The notes below the pieces were generated by a model. It made no database searches. It saw nothing but the letters and a program-made list of their open reading frames with translations, and was not told the DNA's origin. The translations under genes and the position numbers were made by a program. 10,388 nt of DNA from Candidatus Krumholzibacteriota bacterium (lineage in GTDB: Bacteria > Krumholzibacteriota > Krumholzibacteriia > Krumholzibacteriales > Krumholzibacteriaceae), in assembly GCA_030630165.1 (NCBI GenBank), contig DAOVNN010000073.1, forward strand, positions 1 to 10,388. The letters are read 5' to 3'. Below, piece after piece: positions 1 through 7,879 of the stretch (the stretch's first letter is position 1; each line of letters starts with the position of its first letter).

Positions 1-1
1 G

Positions 2-610
2 TTACGCTCTCTGCTCTCTTCGAAGCATCACAGACACCTTGAGTTCGAGGAGTTCTTTTCCATAGTGATGGACGAGTACATCGATCGGCACAGCCCTGAG
101 GGCAGGATCAGGAGGAAAGAGAAGCGGGAGCAGAGAAAAGTCGCCAGCACCTCGTCGGGTACTTCGAAGAAGCCGAAGCTCAAGAAGCAGGAACCATCCC
201 GGTATATCCCCCGGAAGGTCCGCGACGAGGTCTACGCCCGCGATAAGGGGCGATGCAGTTTTGTCTCACCCCGGGGGAGGCGTTGCGGGACTACCCATGA
301 CCTTCAGATCGATCACAAGGTCCCCTTTGCCAGGGGCGGGGACAACTCGCCTTCGAATCTCAGGCTGCTGTGCGGAAAACACAACAGGCTCGAGGCGGAG
401 AGGGCCTACGGGAAGAAGCACATGGAGCGGTATGTCAAGGAGTCCAGGGAGCGGTACCGCATTAAAAGATCAAACAAGCGCCTGAGGGAACATGGGGAAC
501 AGTACAGCACGAAAATGATGGAAAGGTATGTAAAGGAACATCGGGGACAATACCGAATGAAAAACCCGGCCTCAGAGTCTCGGATCACTCCAGGGCCGGG
601 TTACCTTTAA
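2..610 (+). CDS. HNH endonuclease, 5'-truncated by the window edge
   Basis: This encodes the C-terminal part of an HNH-family nuclease (DNA-cutting, Mg/Zn-dependent fold). The frame is open to the left edge with no stop. A GTG at 65 and ATG at 68 could start a 180-residue protein, but the upstream in-frame codons read HRHLEFEEFFSIVMDEYIDR, which resembles the helical region preceding the nuclease domain in this family, so the gene most likely begins outside the window. Counting from the first visible codon, a basic linker is followed by the RYIPRKVRDEVYARDKGRC segment, with zinc-type Cys85 and Cys95, the DH pair at 104-105 (His105 catalytic), Asn119 and the LCGKHN motif with Cys124, His127 and Asn128. 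All core residues are present, so it should be active. The C-terminus is odd: HMERYVKESRERYRIK recurs as MMERYVKEHRGQYRMK. The last codons overlap a terminator stem of the opposite gene. Function could be defence, mobile-element or housekeeping; the sequence does not decide. Confidence 0.85.
   Translation, partial: LRSLLSSKHHRHLEFEEFFSIVMDEYIDRHSPEGRIRRKEKREQRKVASTSSGTSKKPKLKKQEPSRYIPRKVRDEVYARDKGRCSFVSPRGRRCGTTHDLQIDHKVPFARGGDNSPSNLRLLCGKHNRLEAERAYGKKHMERYVKESRERYRIKRSNKRLREHGEQYSTKMMERYVKEHRGQYRMKNPASESRITPGPGYL
559..602 (-). terminator. Intrinsic terminator for the gingipain-like gene, inside the HNH 3' end
   Basis: Read on the minus strand, a 9-bp stem (AACCCGGCC at 594-602 pairing with GGCCGGGTT at 563-571) continues after one mismatch with about seven further pairs including two G-U wobbles, closes on an 8-nt loop, and is followed by a run of five T (560-564, the first two in the stem). 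It lies 35 bp past the stop at 637 of the C25 protease gene. On the plus strand the same hairpin lacks a good T tract. It is embedded in the final codons of the convergent HNH gene. Confidence 0.75.
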
Positions 611-636
611 AACTATTTACTCAAAAGAGACACGTA

Positions 637-3600
637 TTACCGCAGAAGGATCATCTTCTTCACCGACTTGTATCCACCAGAGGCAAACTTCGTAAAGTAG
701 ACACCGCTTGCGACCTGCTCCCCGCGGTTGTTCGTACCGTTCCAGTTGACTTCGTGCCTCCCGCCCTTGATGGGACCGTTCACGAGGGTTTTCACGAGAG
801 CCCCGCGGAGATCATAGACATTGAGGGCCACGTTCTGCTTCGATCCTGAGCCTCCCGGCACCGTGAACGCTATCGTGGTGCTCGGGTTGAACGGGTTGGG
901 ATGGTTCTGGTAGAGCTTCGCGCTGGCTACCGGCACCTCGATCGATTCTGTCTCGACCGATGCGCCTCCGCCGGCTACTTCGAGCCGATACTTATAGATC
1001 AGCCCCTCTTCGACCATCCTGTCCGTGAACGAGATCGAACCGGTCTCTTCCGTTCTCAGGGCCGCAGCGATCATCACGTAATCACCGTCGCCGATCTGCC
1101 TGTAGAGGTCCCACTCCTCGATCTCGCCGGATACGGCCCAGGTCAGCCTGAGGAATCCCGGACCCAGCTCGTACATCCAGGCAGTTACAGCAGCGTCAGT
1201 CGACACGCTGAGCTCCTTCCAGCCGCTGTTGAACTGGTCGGCATGGAACCCGTTCCACTGAGCGTAACCGGCATAAGCCTGTGCTTCCAGATCCCAGACA
1301 TATACGTTCTGATCCCAGCAGGTCGCGATAAGCTCGACGTCACCGTCGAAGTCAAGGTCCCTCACTATCGGCGTCGCCCTGATAAACCCGCTGAGCTGAA
1401 TCGGGAAACCGGGAATCTCGCTGCCGTCAATCTCCCATGCGTTCAGCCGTCCCTCCTCACCGCCGAGAATGATATCGAGGTTGCCGTCACCGGTGATGTC
1501 CGCGATGATCGGCGATGATTCGGTCGCGCCGCTCGTGGAGTATGCCTTGGGCCACCCTGGAAGCGCAGCACCATTATATCTGTAGATGTAGCAGAGGCTG
1601 TTCATTCCGGGAATCACTACCTCGAGATAACCATCTCCTGTGAGATCGGCAAGTGCAGCTGAACCGGCGAAGAAACTGCTGCCGTTAACCCACCTTGGCC
1701 ATCCGGACATCGGCGTCCCGTCGTGATTCAGACCGAGAACTCTCGAGTAGGAGTTCTGTATTATGACTTCCGGGAAGGAGTCCCCATCTATATCGCCGAC
1801 AACCGGGCTGGCACCTATATTAGCGCCCGCATCACCGTTGAACACCGGCCATCCGGCTACAGCCGACTGGTCTGAGTTGAGGACATAGATGTAATCGTAA
1901 GGCGCTGCCACTATCAGCTCCACTATTCCGTCATTGTCCATATCGGCGAGGGCAGGTGTCGAGACATGCCATCCGTCGGAAGCCAGCCCCGCAGAGAAGA
2001 ATGGACCGTCCGTCAAAGGATCACCGTCACCATCCATAAGTTCGGTGCCGTCGTGGTGCCAGACATAAACGGTGCCGTCGACGTCATAGGCGATGACCTC
2101 CCGGTCACCGTCACCATCGAAATCGCCTATTACCGGACTCGCCCAGCATAGGTCCTTCGTACTCTTCGGCCATCCGGGAAGGGTACTGCCATCATGAGTG
2201 AAAACGAATATCTCGTTTGTATTCCACGACGCTCCGACTATCTCCGCCCCTGGAACACCATCGAGGTCGCCCAGAGCCACGGTAGCGGTATAGTTGTCGC
2301 CCTCCGTGTTGAAAATACCCCATGTAAGAGGCTGGTTGTCGCCGTCACGCAGTTCGATACCATTTCCATCCCAGGCGTATACGAATTCGGATCCGACAAC
2401 TATGTCTGGATGCGTATCGCCATCGACGTCAGCTATCTTGGGACTTGAAGCGGATTCCTTGCCGAGACTGTTCGGCCACCCTGTCAGCTGAGGCGGGTTT
2501 GTCGTTACGGTGTATTCATCGCTCAATTCGCTGAGGTTGCCGCATGAGTCCATCATGGCCACCACATAGTAATAGCGCGTGCTCGCAAGGAGATTCCTGT
2601 CCCGATACAGTGTATGAAGGACAGGATCTACACTTGTCTGCTCATACGGTCCTCCCTGGATCATTGAATGGTAGACCAGGTATCTGTATGCCTCGAGCGT
2701 GTCAGGACGCAGCCATGTGACATGGATCTGGTCCGGGGCGATGCTGGCATCGAGAGTGATCGAATGAGGTGCTCCGGGAGGCCTCAGTTCCATCCTCTTC
2801 GTGAAGGTCCGGCCGTAAAGATCTACCACCTCGAATTCGAAGTAGTTCTCTATTCCGACACTAATTTCGGAAAGGATGAATCCAGTTCCGTAGCCCGTTT
2901 CGAGAAGACTGATATCGCCGTAACTCGAAGTGCTGTCGGTCACCGTAATGCCGGCATCCTCGGGCCTGATCTTTCCTTCGAGTCCGACCGCGGTTCCTGT
3001 ACCGTAGTTCTTTACTCCGATCATGAGCAGGAAGTCCTCGCCGTTTACGATATTGCCGCTCCCGTTACCGATAGGCAGATCGTCGGATACCGTGTTGATA
3101 TACAGTGAGAGCTCTGGAGCATGGGCTACCATGGCGAATTTCTCTGACCAGTATCCACCTGAAGAATCATGGATCTCCAACAGGAACTCGAGAGAAGTCT
3201 CGTCCGGCACGACCGAGGCGACACTGAACTCGAAAGCAGTGATGTTATATGCCACGTCTCCGAGGGCAAAATCGGGATAGAGAGAGACGGTCTCGTTCAT
3301 TAGGACATCGGGGTGCAGCGCTGTGACTTCGGCCCAGAGATCCGAAGCGCCTGTCTGCCCCGTGCTGAACAACTGTATCCACAAATTGACATTCTCTCCG
3401 GAGTCAAGGACACCGTCGCCGTTCCCACCTGCGGTATCGTTTATCGTCTTGCTGTTCATCCGCAGATATGTGCCCGGATTTGACCCGACCAGGATCGTAG
3501 TTGTTGCCCTGCAGTGATCAGCGCCGGTGACGGTAACGGTAACCGTACCCGAATCCCTTACGAGAAAATCATCGAATGTGACCTGACCGACCGCATCGGT

Positions 3601-5610
3601 GTAGCCATAGACATAGTCATCGTTGTACTTGTAAAGACAGACACAGGCGGAATCCGCGGGAGCCCCGCCACTGGTCACTTCGATCGTTACCTCGTTATGT
3701 CCGTACGGCAGGGTCGGCGGTGCCGTAACCACGTATGTACCGGCCTGTCCCCTGAACATGTTGGCTTCGGGATCGCCGAGATAATTGTAGATGAAATGTG
3801 TCCACCTGTCCGCCGTCTCTCCGAAAGCACCGCTTGTAAACGGTTCACGAGATTTCGTGTGCACCTTTCCAAGCTGAACGACATCGCTGAGGAACAACAG
3901 GTCGTAATACTCATCCATATACGGCCTCGAAGCGCTCGGGAAGGCTGAGCGGCTCGAACCCGTAACGGCAAAAGCTCCGCCGTTCGGATTTATCATGAAA
4001 TACTCGGCGAGACAGTCAGTGTCGAAAGCGACGTTCGTGCAGTTCATCAGGTACATCGAGAACGTCTTGTCGCCGTTTGTCAGATTAAAGGCGTCGTAGT
4101 TGATGATGCTGCCGTTTCCGACCGACATGTTGTACTTGTAACCGTGACCGGAATGCATCACATGGTTTGCTCCCAGATTCATCGCCGCGAGCGTCTCTTG
4201 CGTTGTCAGGTCGGTAGACCCCGAGTAGGCCGGGTAGTTCTCATAGAGACGGGTCGTATTGATGGCAGGATTCGACGCAAAGTGACCATCGTATATCACC
4301 TGCAGGATCTCCGCTCCATCGAGGATGATCTGGTCGCCCGGATCGTAGTCCGACGGAAAGATGACCTCTCCGAGCAGGAGGAAGTCCTCTTTGTAGAGCG
4401 TATCAGCAGGTTCCTCGTACGCAATTGTCTTGTCTATCAGTATCTGGGCATCTTCGATGCTGGAGGCGGGGAGTCTTCCGACGTAGACTTCCGCCCACAG
4501 ATCGGCATCGTCACCCGGATCGGCCAGCGAATGAAAAGCTTCGCCCCAGAGCGAATCACCGTCCGCGTTCCACGTGCCGTCGAGACACGAGTAGTACATA
4601 TCCGTGGGAATGAAATCACCTGTGTAGAATGTAGTGAATGCCATGCGACCGGGAATCACGTCGGTATCGCCTCCGAGAAGAACGTAGTCGACACCCCATT
4701 TCTCGTAAGCTTCCCTGATGAAGTTCCTGACCGATTCACCCTGGTCGGCTCCGCTCCAGTAGTTCTGTTCGATCCATTCGATCGTTCTGACCACTGCGGG
4801 GATACCCTTGAGAGTCTTCTGGTCCGCGAGGCGCTGAAACTCCGGTTCCAGAGCATCGCTGGTAACAATGAGATACTTGACCGTGCTGCCTTCGAGACCG
4901 GGGAGATATGTGGGAATGAACCCTCTGTCGCCTTCATCCACGACAATATCGTTGAACATGTAAGCGCCCGCAGCAAACGGATTCTCGACGATCTGCATGA
5001 CTTCGATCTCGGCGCTGTTACGGAAACCATCGACATGACGCTGTCGATTCGCCACAATCCTCTCATCTTCGACGGGCGCGGTCTCGACGACAAGGGACAT
5101 ACCTTCATCGATCGTAAGCCGGCCGGAATCGATATCGTACCTTACCGGGTAGACCTCGAATGACGCGATCGTGTATCCCTTCCACTGAGAAGTCCCAGTG
5201 TGTCTTACCCGCCAGGCGGGGAAGACCGAGCCACTGCCCGTTGCATCGTCCATATCGAGGCTGAGACCCTTTACAGTCCCGTCATCAAGATACAACCCTT
5301 CAAACCTGGCCAGTTCGACTGAGCCTGAAAGCTCGACCGTGCCGCCGTCTACAAGGCGGAAAGATACGACTTTCTCGCCCTGCGGGATGAGCACGCTCAA
5401 TGACCTGTAAGGTATAGAGGGAAATTCGAAATAGCTGGTACCGTTCATACCGTCAGCCGAGACGATCGATCCGCCTTTGCCGTCACTGATTACTCTGATG
5501 GCGGATGCGTCCACATCGATCCTGACGGAGACTTCAGCCGCCGACAGGCCACCGGTAAGCAGCGATGCGGTGGCAACAACGATAATAATTGCGGATATTA
5601 TCCGACCCAT
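637..5610 (-). CDS. Secreted gingipain-like cysteine protease (peptidase C25) with FG-GAP propeller and C-terminal sorting domain
   Basis: A large extracellular cysteine endopeptidase, 1657 residues. The ATG at 5610 is preferred over one 21 bp upstream because AGGAGGT sits 6 nt ahead of it and it puts a clean signal peptide (MGRIISAIIIVVATASLLTG, cut near GLSA/AEV) at the N-terminus. Residues about 25-205 resemble a C25 propeptide. About 240-620 is the catalytic domain, with GGDTDVIPGR (313-322), YVGRLPASS (376-384), catalytic His489 in HSGHG and Cys524 in MNCTN. Then follow a carboxypeptidase-regulatory/Ig-like module (about 633-708), two CARDB-like domains (about 730-940, the first with GDGVLDSGENV), an FnIII domain (945-1039), eight FG-GAP/VCBS repeats (1041-1463), a second FnIII-like module, and an FlgD-like/type IX-type sorting domain (1565-1657) with YQNHPNPFNPSTT and final KKMILLR. 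The dyad is intact, so activity is expected; the gingipain Arg/Lys specificity cannot be read from sequence. It has its own promoter (5769-5797) and terminator. Confidence 0.93.
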   Translation of the reverse strand: MGRIISAIIIVVATASLLTGGLSAAEVSVRIDVDASAIRVISDGKGGSIVSADGMNGTSYFEFPSIPYRSLSVLIPQGEKVVSFRLVDGGTVELSGSVELARFEGLYLDDGTVKGLSLDMDDATGSGSVFPAWRVRHTGTSQWKGYTIASFEVYPVRYDIDSGRLTIDEGMSLVVETAPVEDERIVANRQRHVDGFRNSAEIEVMQIVENPFAAGAYMFNDIVVDEGDRGFIPTYLPGLEGSTVKYLIVTSDALEPEFQRLADQKTLKGIPAVVRTIEWIEQNYWSGADQGESVRNFIREAYEKWGVDYVLLGGDTDVIPGRMAFTTFYTGDFIPTDMYYSCLDGTWNADGDSLWGEAFHSLADPGDDADLWAEVYVGRLPASSIEDAQILIDKTIAYEEPADTLYKEDFLLLGEVIFPSDYDPGDQIILDGAEILQVIYDGHFASNPAINTTRLYENYPAYSGSTDLTTQETLAAMNLGANHVMHSGHGYKYNMSVGNGSIINYDAFNLTNGDKTFSMYLMNCTNVAFDTDCLAEYFMINPNGGAFAVTGSSRSAFPSASRPYMDEYYDLLFLSDVVQLGKVHTKSREPFTSGAFGETADRWTHFIYNYLGDPEANMFRGQAGTYVVTAPPTLPYGHNEVTIEVTSGGAPADSACVCLYKYNDDYVYGYTDAVGQVTFDDFLVRDSGTVTVTVTGADHCRATTTILVGSNPGTYLRMNSKTINDTAGGNGDGVLDSGENVNLWIQLFSTGQTGASDLWAEVTALHPDVLMNETVSLYPDFALGDVAYNITAFEFSVASVVPDETSLEFLLEIHDSSGGYWSEKFAMVAHAPELSLYINTVSDDLPIGNGSGNIVNGEDFLLMIGVKNYGTGTAVGLEGKIRPEDAGITVTDSTSSYGDISLLETGYGTGFILSEISVGIENYFEFEVVDLYGRTFTKRMELRPPGAPHSITLDASIAPDQIHVTWLRPDTLEAYRYLVYHSMIQGGPYEQTSVDPVLHTLYRDRNLLASTRYYYVVAMMDSCGNLSELSDEYTVTTNPPQLTGWPNSLGKESASSPKIADVDGDTHPDIVVGSEFVYAWDGNGIELRDGDNQPLTWGIFNTEGDNYTATVALGDLDGVPGAEIVGASWNTNEIFVFTHDGSTLPGWPKSTKDLCWASPVIGDFDGDGDREVIAYDVDGTVYVWHHDGTELMDGDGDPLTDGPFFSAGLASDGWHVSTPALADMDNDGIVELIVAAPYDYIYVLNSDQSAVAGWPVFNGDAGANIGASPVVGDIDGDSFPEVIIQNSYSRVLGLNHDGTPMSGWPRWVNGSSFFAGSAALADLTGDGYLEVVIPGMNSLCYIYRYNGAALPGWPKAYSTSGATESSPIIADITGDGNLDIILGGEEGRLNAWEIDGSEIPGFPIQLSGFIRATPIVRDLDFDGDVELIATCWDQNVYVWDLEAQAYAGYAQWNGFHADQFNSGWKELSVSTDAAVTAWMYELGPGFLRLTWAVSGEIEEWDLYRQIGDGDYVMIAAALRTEETGSISFTDRMVEEGLIYKYRLEVAGGGASVETESIEVPVASAKLYQNHPNPFNPSTTIAFTVPGGSGSKQNVALNVYDLRGALVKTLVNGPIKGGRHEVNWNGTNNRGEQVASGVYFTKFASGGYKSVKKMILLR
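1224..2490 (-). repeat. Eight FG-GAP/VCBS repeats of the C25 protease (predicted beta-propeller)
   Basis: Eight units of 47-60 residues occur inside the protease, with cores starting near residues 1055, 1109, 1157, 1217, 1267, 1316, 1365 and 1412 (numbering from the ATG at 5610). Each core follows SSP-x-I-A-D-x-D-G-D-x-x-x-D-I-V, with calcium-loop acidic residues (DVDGDTHPD, DFDGDGDRE, DIDGDSFPE, DITGDGNLD). A GWP or GFP motif precedes most blades (LPGWP, MSGWP, IPGFP). The second unit (GDLDGVPGAE) has a degenerate acidic loop. Such repeats form integrin-like seven- or eight-bladed propellers used for binding, so this part probably contacts a substrate or surface. Confidence 0.85.
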
Positions 5611-5615
5611 CAATG

Positions 5616-5622
5616 GACCTCC
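5616..5622 (-). promoter_or_regulatory. Strong Shine-Dalgarno deciding the start of the C25 protease
   Basis: On the minus strand AGGAGGT is followed by CCATTG and the ATG at 5610. The spacing is ideal. It lies between the two candidate ATGs (5631 and 5610), so it can serve only the downstream one. Confidence 0.8.
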
Positions 5623-5768
5623 TGGAGGCATGGGTGTTACTTCGAACTGTTACTTGGTCCTAACGACGGTAGCGGTAAGTCTCTACGTTGCGACTCCTTG
5701 AAGATGTCATCCTTCGGGTATTCAAGGCCAGAAGAGAAAGATGAGCAGTTCCAATAAATTGTAACTGT

Positions 5769-5797
5769 ATTGTACATCATTCGTAAGTCTATGTCAA
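5769..5797 (-). promoter_or_regulatory. Near-consensus sigma70-type promoter of the C25 protease gene
   Basis: On the minus strand a perfect -35 TTGACA (5792-5797) and -10 TACAAT (5769-5774) are separated by exactly 17 bp. The sequence just upstream (5798-5825) is AT-rich, like an UP element. Transcription should start near 5762, giving an untranslated leader of about 150 nt before the ATG at 5610. The leader contains the inverted repeat CCTTGAA (5696-5702 with 5721-5727). The rest of the 285-bp spacer 5611-5895 holds only this leader and the upstream gene's terminator. Confidence 0.75.
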
Positions 5798-5853
5798 GTA
5801 TGAGATTTATGAGATATATCTAACACATTGAGTACGAAGTATAACCCTGTCTG

Positions 5854-5885
5854 AAAAAAGGGACTGCCGCCCCGCGGCAGTCCCT
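5854..5885 (-). terminator. Strong intrinsic terminator of the metzincin gene
   Basis: A perfect 12-bp stem, AGGGACTGCCGC paired with GCGGCAGTCCCT (5859-5870 with 5874-5885), closes on a 3-nt loop and is followed on the minus strand by TTTTTT. It begins 10 bp after the stop codon at 5896. It separates the metzincin gene from the downstream C25 gene, which has its own promoter. Confidence 0.93.
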
Positions 5886-5895
5886 CTCGACAGAG

Positions 5896-7743
5896 TTATT
5901 CATCCACATAAATGGCAGCATCGAATATGGCCGGCATCCCAAGGAGCGACCTTACCAGATTGATCTCGTCCTCAGACGGGTCGTCCGTAATAGGCGCCGT
6001 TCCTCCGACCATCAGGTGACCGAGGTCGTCGCTATGGCCCAGATTGAGGATGTGTCCCAGTTCGTGGGCGAATATCCTCCTGCCCCTGACATGAATAGGC
6101 GAGAGCCGATTGTTCGGATATATGCAGATCAGTTTCTTCGACGGCGTTCCGTCATCGTTTGTACTGACCGTTTCGACATGATGCTTTGTTTCGCTGTATT
6201 CTGTATCATAGACGATCTCGGCATCGGAAGCTTCAGCATCGGTGCTCTCGATGAAGAGCTCGCAACCCGTAAGATCGTTCCACGCGGCCATGGCGATCCT
6301 GGCCTTCTCCTGGATGTCGACCCCCTCCCACGAGTACGGAGGGTTGTAGACAGTCAGCGGGTAATGGTGCCAGTTTCTGAAGATCGTCGGTCTTCCGAGC
6401 AGCCCCTTCGTATACGTCATGGATCTGAAGAACTTATAGAAGCTGTCGTTGTAGGTGCCGGCAAGAGTGCTCACCAGGTCGAAGTACGGCATCATCGCGT
6501 AATCAGCGCTGAAATGCCAGCTGATGTTCGATACGGGAATCGACATATCGTAGTATGTCCCCTGATCACCGATTTCGTGTTCGTCCCTGATCCTGATGAG
6601 ATCGGTATACAGGGGAAGATTCACAAGCTTGTAATAGCCGTCTACCGAGGTAGTATCGGCGATCCCTTCCGAGGAGACGACTATTCCCTCGACCGGAACG
6701 CCTGTCGTCGCGTCGGTTATGTATCCGTCCGCATCGACTCCACGGACGAGCAGCCTGAGGCAGTTGCCCAGCTGTGACATGTTCCCGAAATCGTCAACTG
6801 CCCTTGCCGTCACGTAGAGCCACGTCCCCGGATTGAGGTTCCCGGGAATCATCTCCTCGGTCGTCCCGGGCAGCCCGGGCACCGGCACGCCATTCTTCTG
6901 CGAAGCCTCATCCCAGTCGTCTTCGTTCAATATGGGTATCGTGTGTGTCCTTACACGGTAGTGGTTCACTCTCCCGTCCATATCGTCATCGCCCGACGCC
7001 GTCCACTGGATCCGTATCGTTCCGGGATCGTTTCCGGTCCAGCCGATCAGGTCGGTGATCCTCGCGGGGGCAATCGTATCCGGTTCTCCAACAACCCTTA
7101 CTACCCACGACAGTGTGTCCCCGAATTCACCGTCCCAGACCAGTCCGGTAATGTCGAAAAATCCGTTTTCCATGAACCTGTGCTGCGCCCACGAAGTCAC
7201 GTCCATAACCTCTATCGGAACGCTGCCTGCATAATACGAATAGCGCAGATCCTCGGGATGGTCATCGTTTACACCCATCCTGAATTCGAGTGTCGAGCCT
7301 ATGAGCGTTGTGATGCTGTCCTGATCTGGTGAATACCAGTCGATGACGGGCGGGTCGTTGTGTAGTGCTATCGCCGTTACGTACCAGTCCTTCGCCACGA
7401 AATCGGAATGATCGTGCGCCCTGCCCTGGACATGATAAAATGAATCAATCGACTCGGGATGAAATACATAATCAGCTCCATTATGAAGCATATCGATTAT
7501 GTTTCCATCGTTATCAACGAGGACGTACCTGTAGGTCAGCTCATCGCGATCGGGATCACCAGCCGTGAAGCTGAACATTATCGAGTCGACAGGTACTTCT
7601 ATAACCTGCAGGAGCTCCTCAGGAAAGTAATCCTTGATATATGGAGGGGCATTCGGTCTTGCGGGATCGGTCTGGAAGATGCACGACTGAAATGCCATTC
7701 CCCACGCGAGACCCAATATAATCAACCCTGTGGCTTTTTGCAT
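5896..7743 (-). CDS. Zinc metalloprotease (metzincin, M10/matrixin-like), probable lipoprotein
   Basis: A predicted extracytoplasmic zinc endopeptidase, 615 residues. The N-terminus has a hydrophobic stretch (TGLIILGLAWGMAF) ending in FQSC, so Cys21 may be a relaxed lipobox; there is no C-terminal sorting tail as in the neighbouring protease, which fits lipid anchoring. Two Ig/cadherin-like domains (about 33-125 with DPDRDELTYRY, and 130-217) are followed by an FnIII domain (about 225-335) and a carboxypeptidase-regulatory-like domain (about 337-415, DGYITDATTGVPVEG). The catalytic domain is about 435-615. It has the matrixin-type helix ARIAMAAWNDLTGCELFIES and the zinc site HELGHILNLGH (His560, Glu561, His564, His570), followed by Met578 as the Met-turn. 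The usual Gly of HExxHxxGxxH is Asn567. The ATG at 7743 has a GAAGGG-type ribosome site about 9 nt upstream. A separate promoter and a strong terminator suggest a single-gene transcript. Confidence 0.87.
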   Translation of the reverse strand: MQKATGLIILGLAWGMAFQSCIFQTDPARPNAPPYIKDYFPEELLQVIEVPVDSIMFSFTAGDPDRDELTYRYVLVDNDGNIIDMLHNGADYVFHPESIDSFYHVQGRAHDHSDFVAKDWYVTAIALHNDPPVIDWYSPDQDSITTLIGSTLEFRMGVNDDHPEDLRYSYYAGSVPIEVMDVTSWAQHRFMENGFFDITGLVWDGEFGDTLSWVVRVVGEPDTIAPARITDLIGWTGNDPGTIRIQWTASGDDDMDGRVNHYRVRTHTIPILNEDDWDEASQKNGVPVPGLPGTTEEMIPGNLNPGTWLYVTARAVDDFGNMSQLGNCLRLLVRGVDADGYITDATTGVPVEGIVVSSEGIADTTSVDGYYKLVNLPLYTDLIRIRDEHEIGDQGTYYDMSIPVSNISWHFSADYAMMPYFDLVSTLAGTYNDSFYKFFRSMTYTKGLLGRPTIFRNWHHYPLTVYNPPYSWEGVDIQEKARIAMAAWNDLTGCELFIESTDAEASDAEIVYDTEYSETKHHVETVSTNDDGTPSKKLICIYPNNRLSPIHVRGRRIFAHELGHILNLGHSDDLGHLMVGGTAPITDDPSEDEINLVRSLLGMPAIFDAAIYVDE

Positions 7744-7817
7744 CTGATCCGCCCTTCTATCGGTGGGGCCGATATCCTGATATGAAGATAATAAACGGAG
7801 ACGGTTTGCGAAAGTCG

Positions 7818-7847
7818 ATTAAAAAATGGGGGAGAGGGGGACCTCAA
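7818..7847 (-). promoter_or_regulatory. Candidate promoter of the metzincin gene
   Basis: On the minus strand TTGAGG (7842-7847) and TTTAAT (7818-7823) are 18 bp apart, with expected initiation near 7811, about 68 nt before the ATG at 7743. The spacer is an unusual C-rich pyrimidine tract. Each box deviates from consensus, so this is tentative. No hairpin terminator for the preceding three-gene cassette was seen in the 136-bp gap 7744-7879, so read-through from that cassette is possible. Confidence 0.4.
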
Positions 7848-7879
7848 TTGACAGGGCCGCTTTGTCTGCTGAAAGAGGG

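Noticed and set aside
1224..2490. Regularly spaced GGCCA(T/C)CC sequences, as possible DNA repeats or a CRISPR-like array
   Set aside because: They encode the GWP motifs of the FG-GAP blades in frame; the spacing is about 150 bp and the intervening sequence is coding, so the periodicity is protein-level.
4144..5163. Plus-strand open frame of 339 codons
   Set aside because: It lies wholly antisense to the C25 catalytic and propeptide regions, whose motifs are clear. The translation is Arg/Val/Ile-rich without any domain and has no ribosome site that I could see.
5611..5631. Upstream ATG (MPPGGPL) for the C25 protease
   Set aside because: The AGGAGGT lies between this ATG and the one at 5610, and the added residues would disrupt a good signal peptide.
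6016..6777. Plus-strand open frame of 253 codons
   Set aside because: It is antisense to the metzincin gene, including the strand opposite the HELGH site. The sense protein is strongly supported, so this is a shadow frame.
7848..7853. Plus-strand TTGACA
   Set aside because: No acceptable -10 box occurs 16-18 bp downstream, and no plus-strand gene follows.
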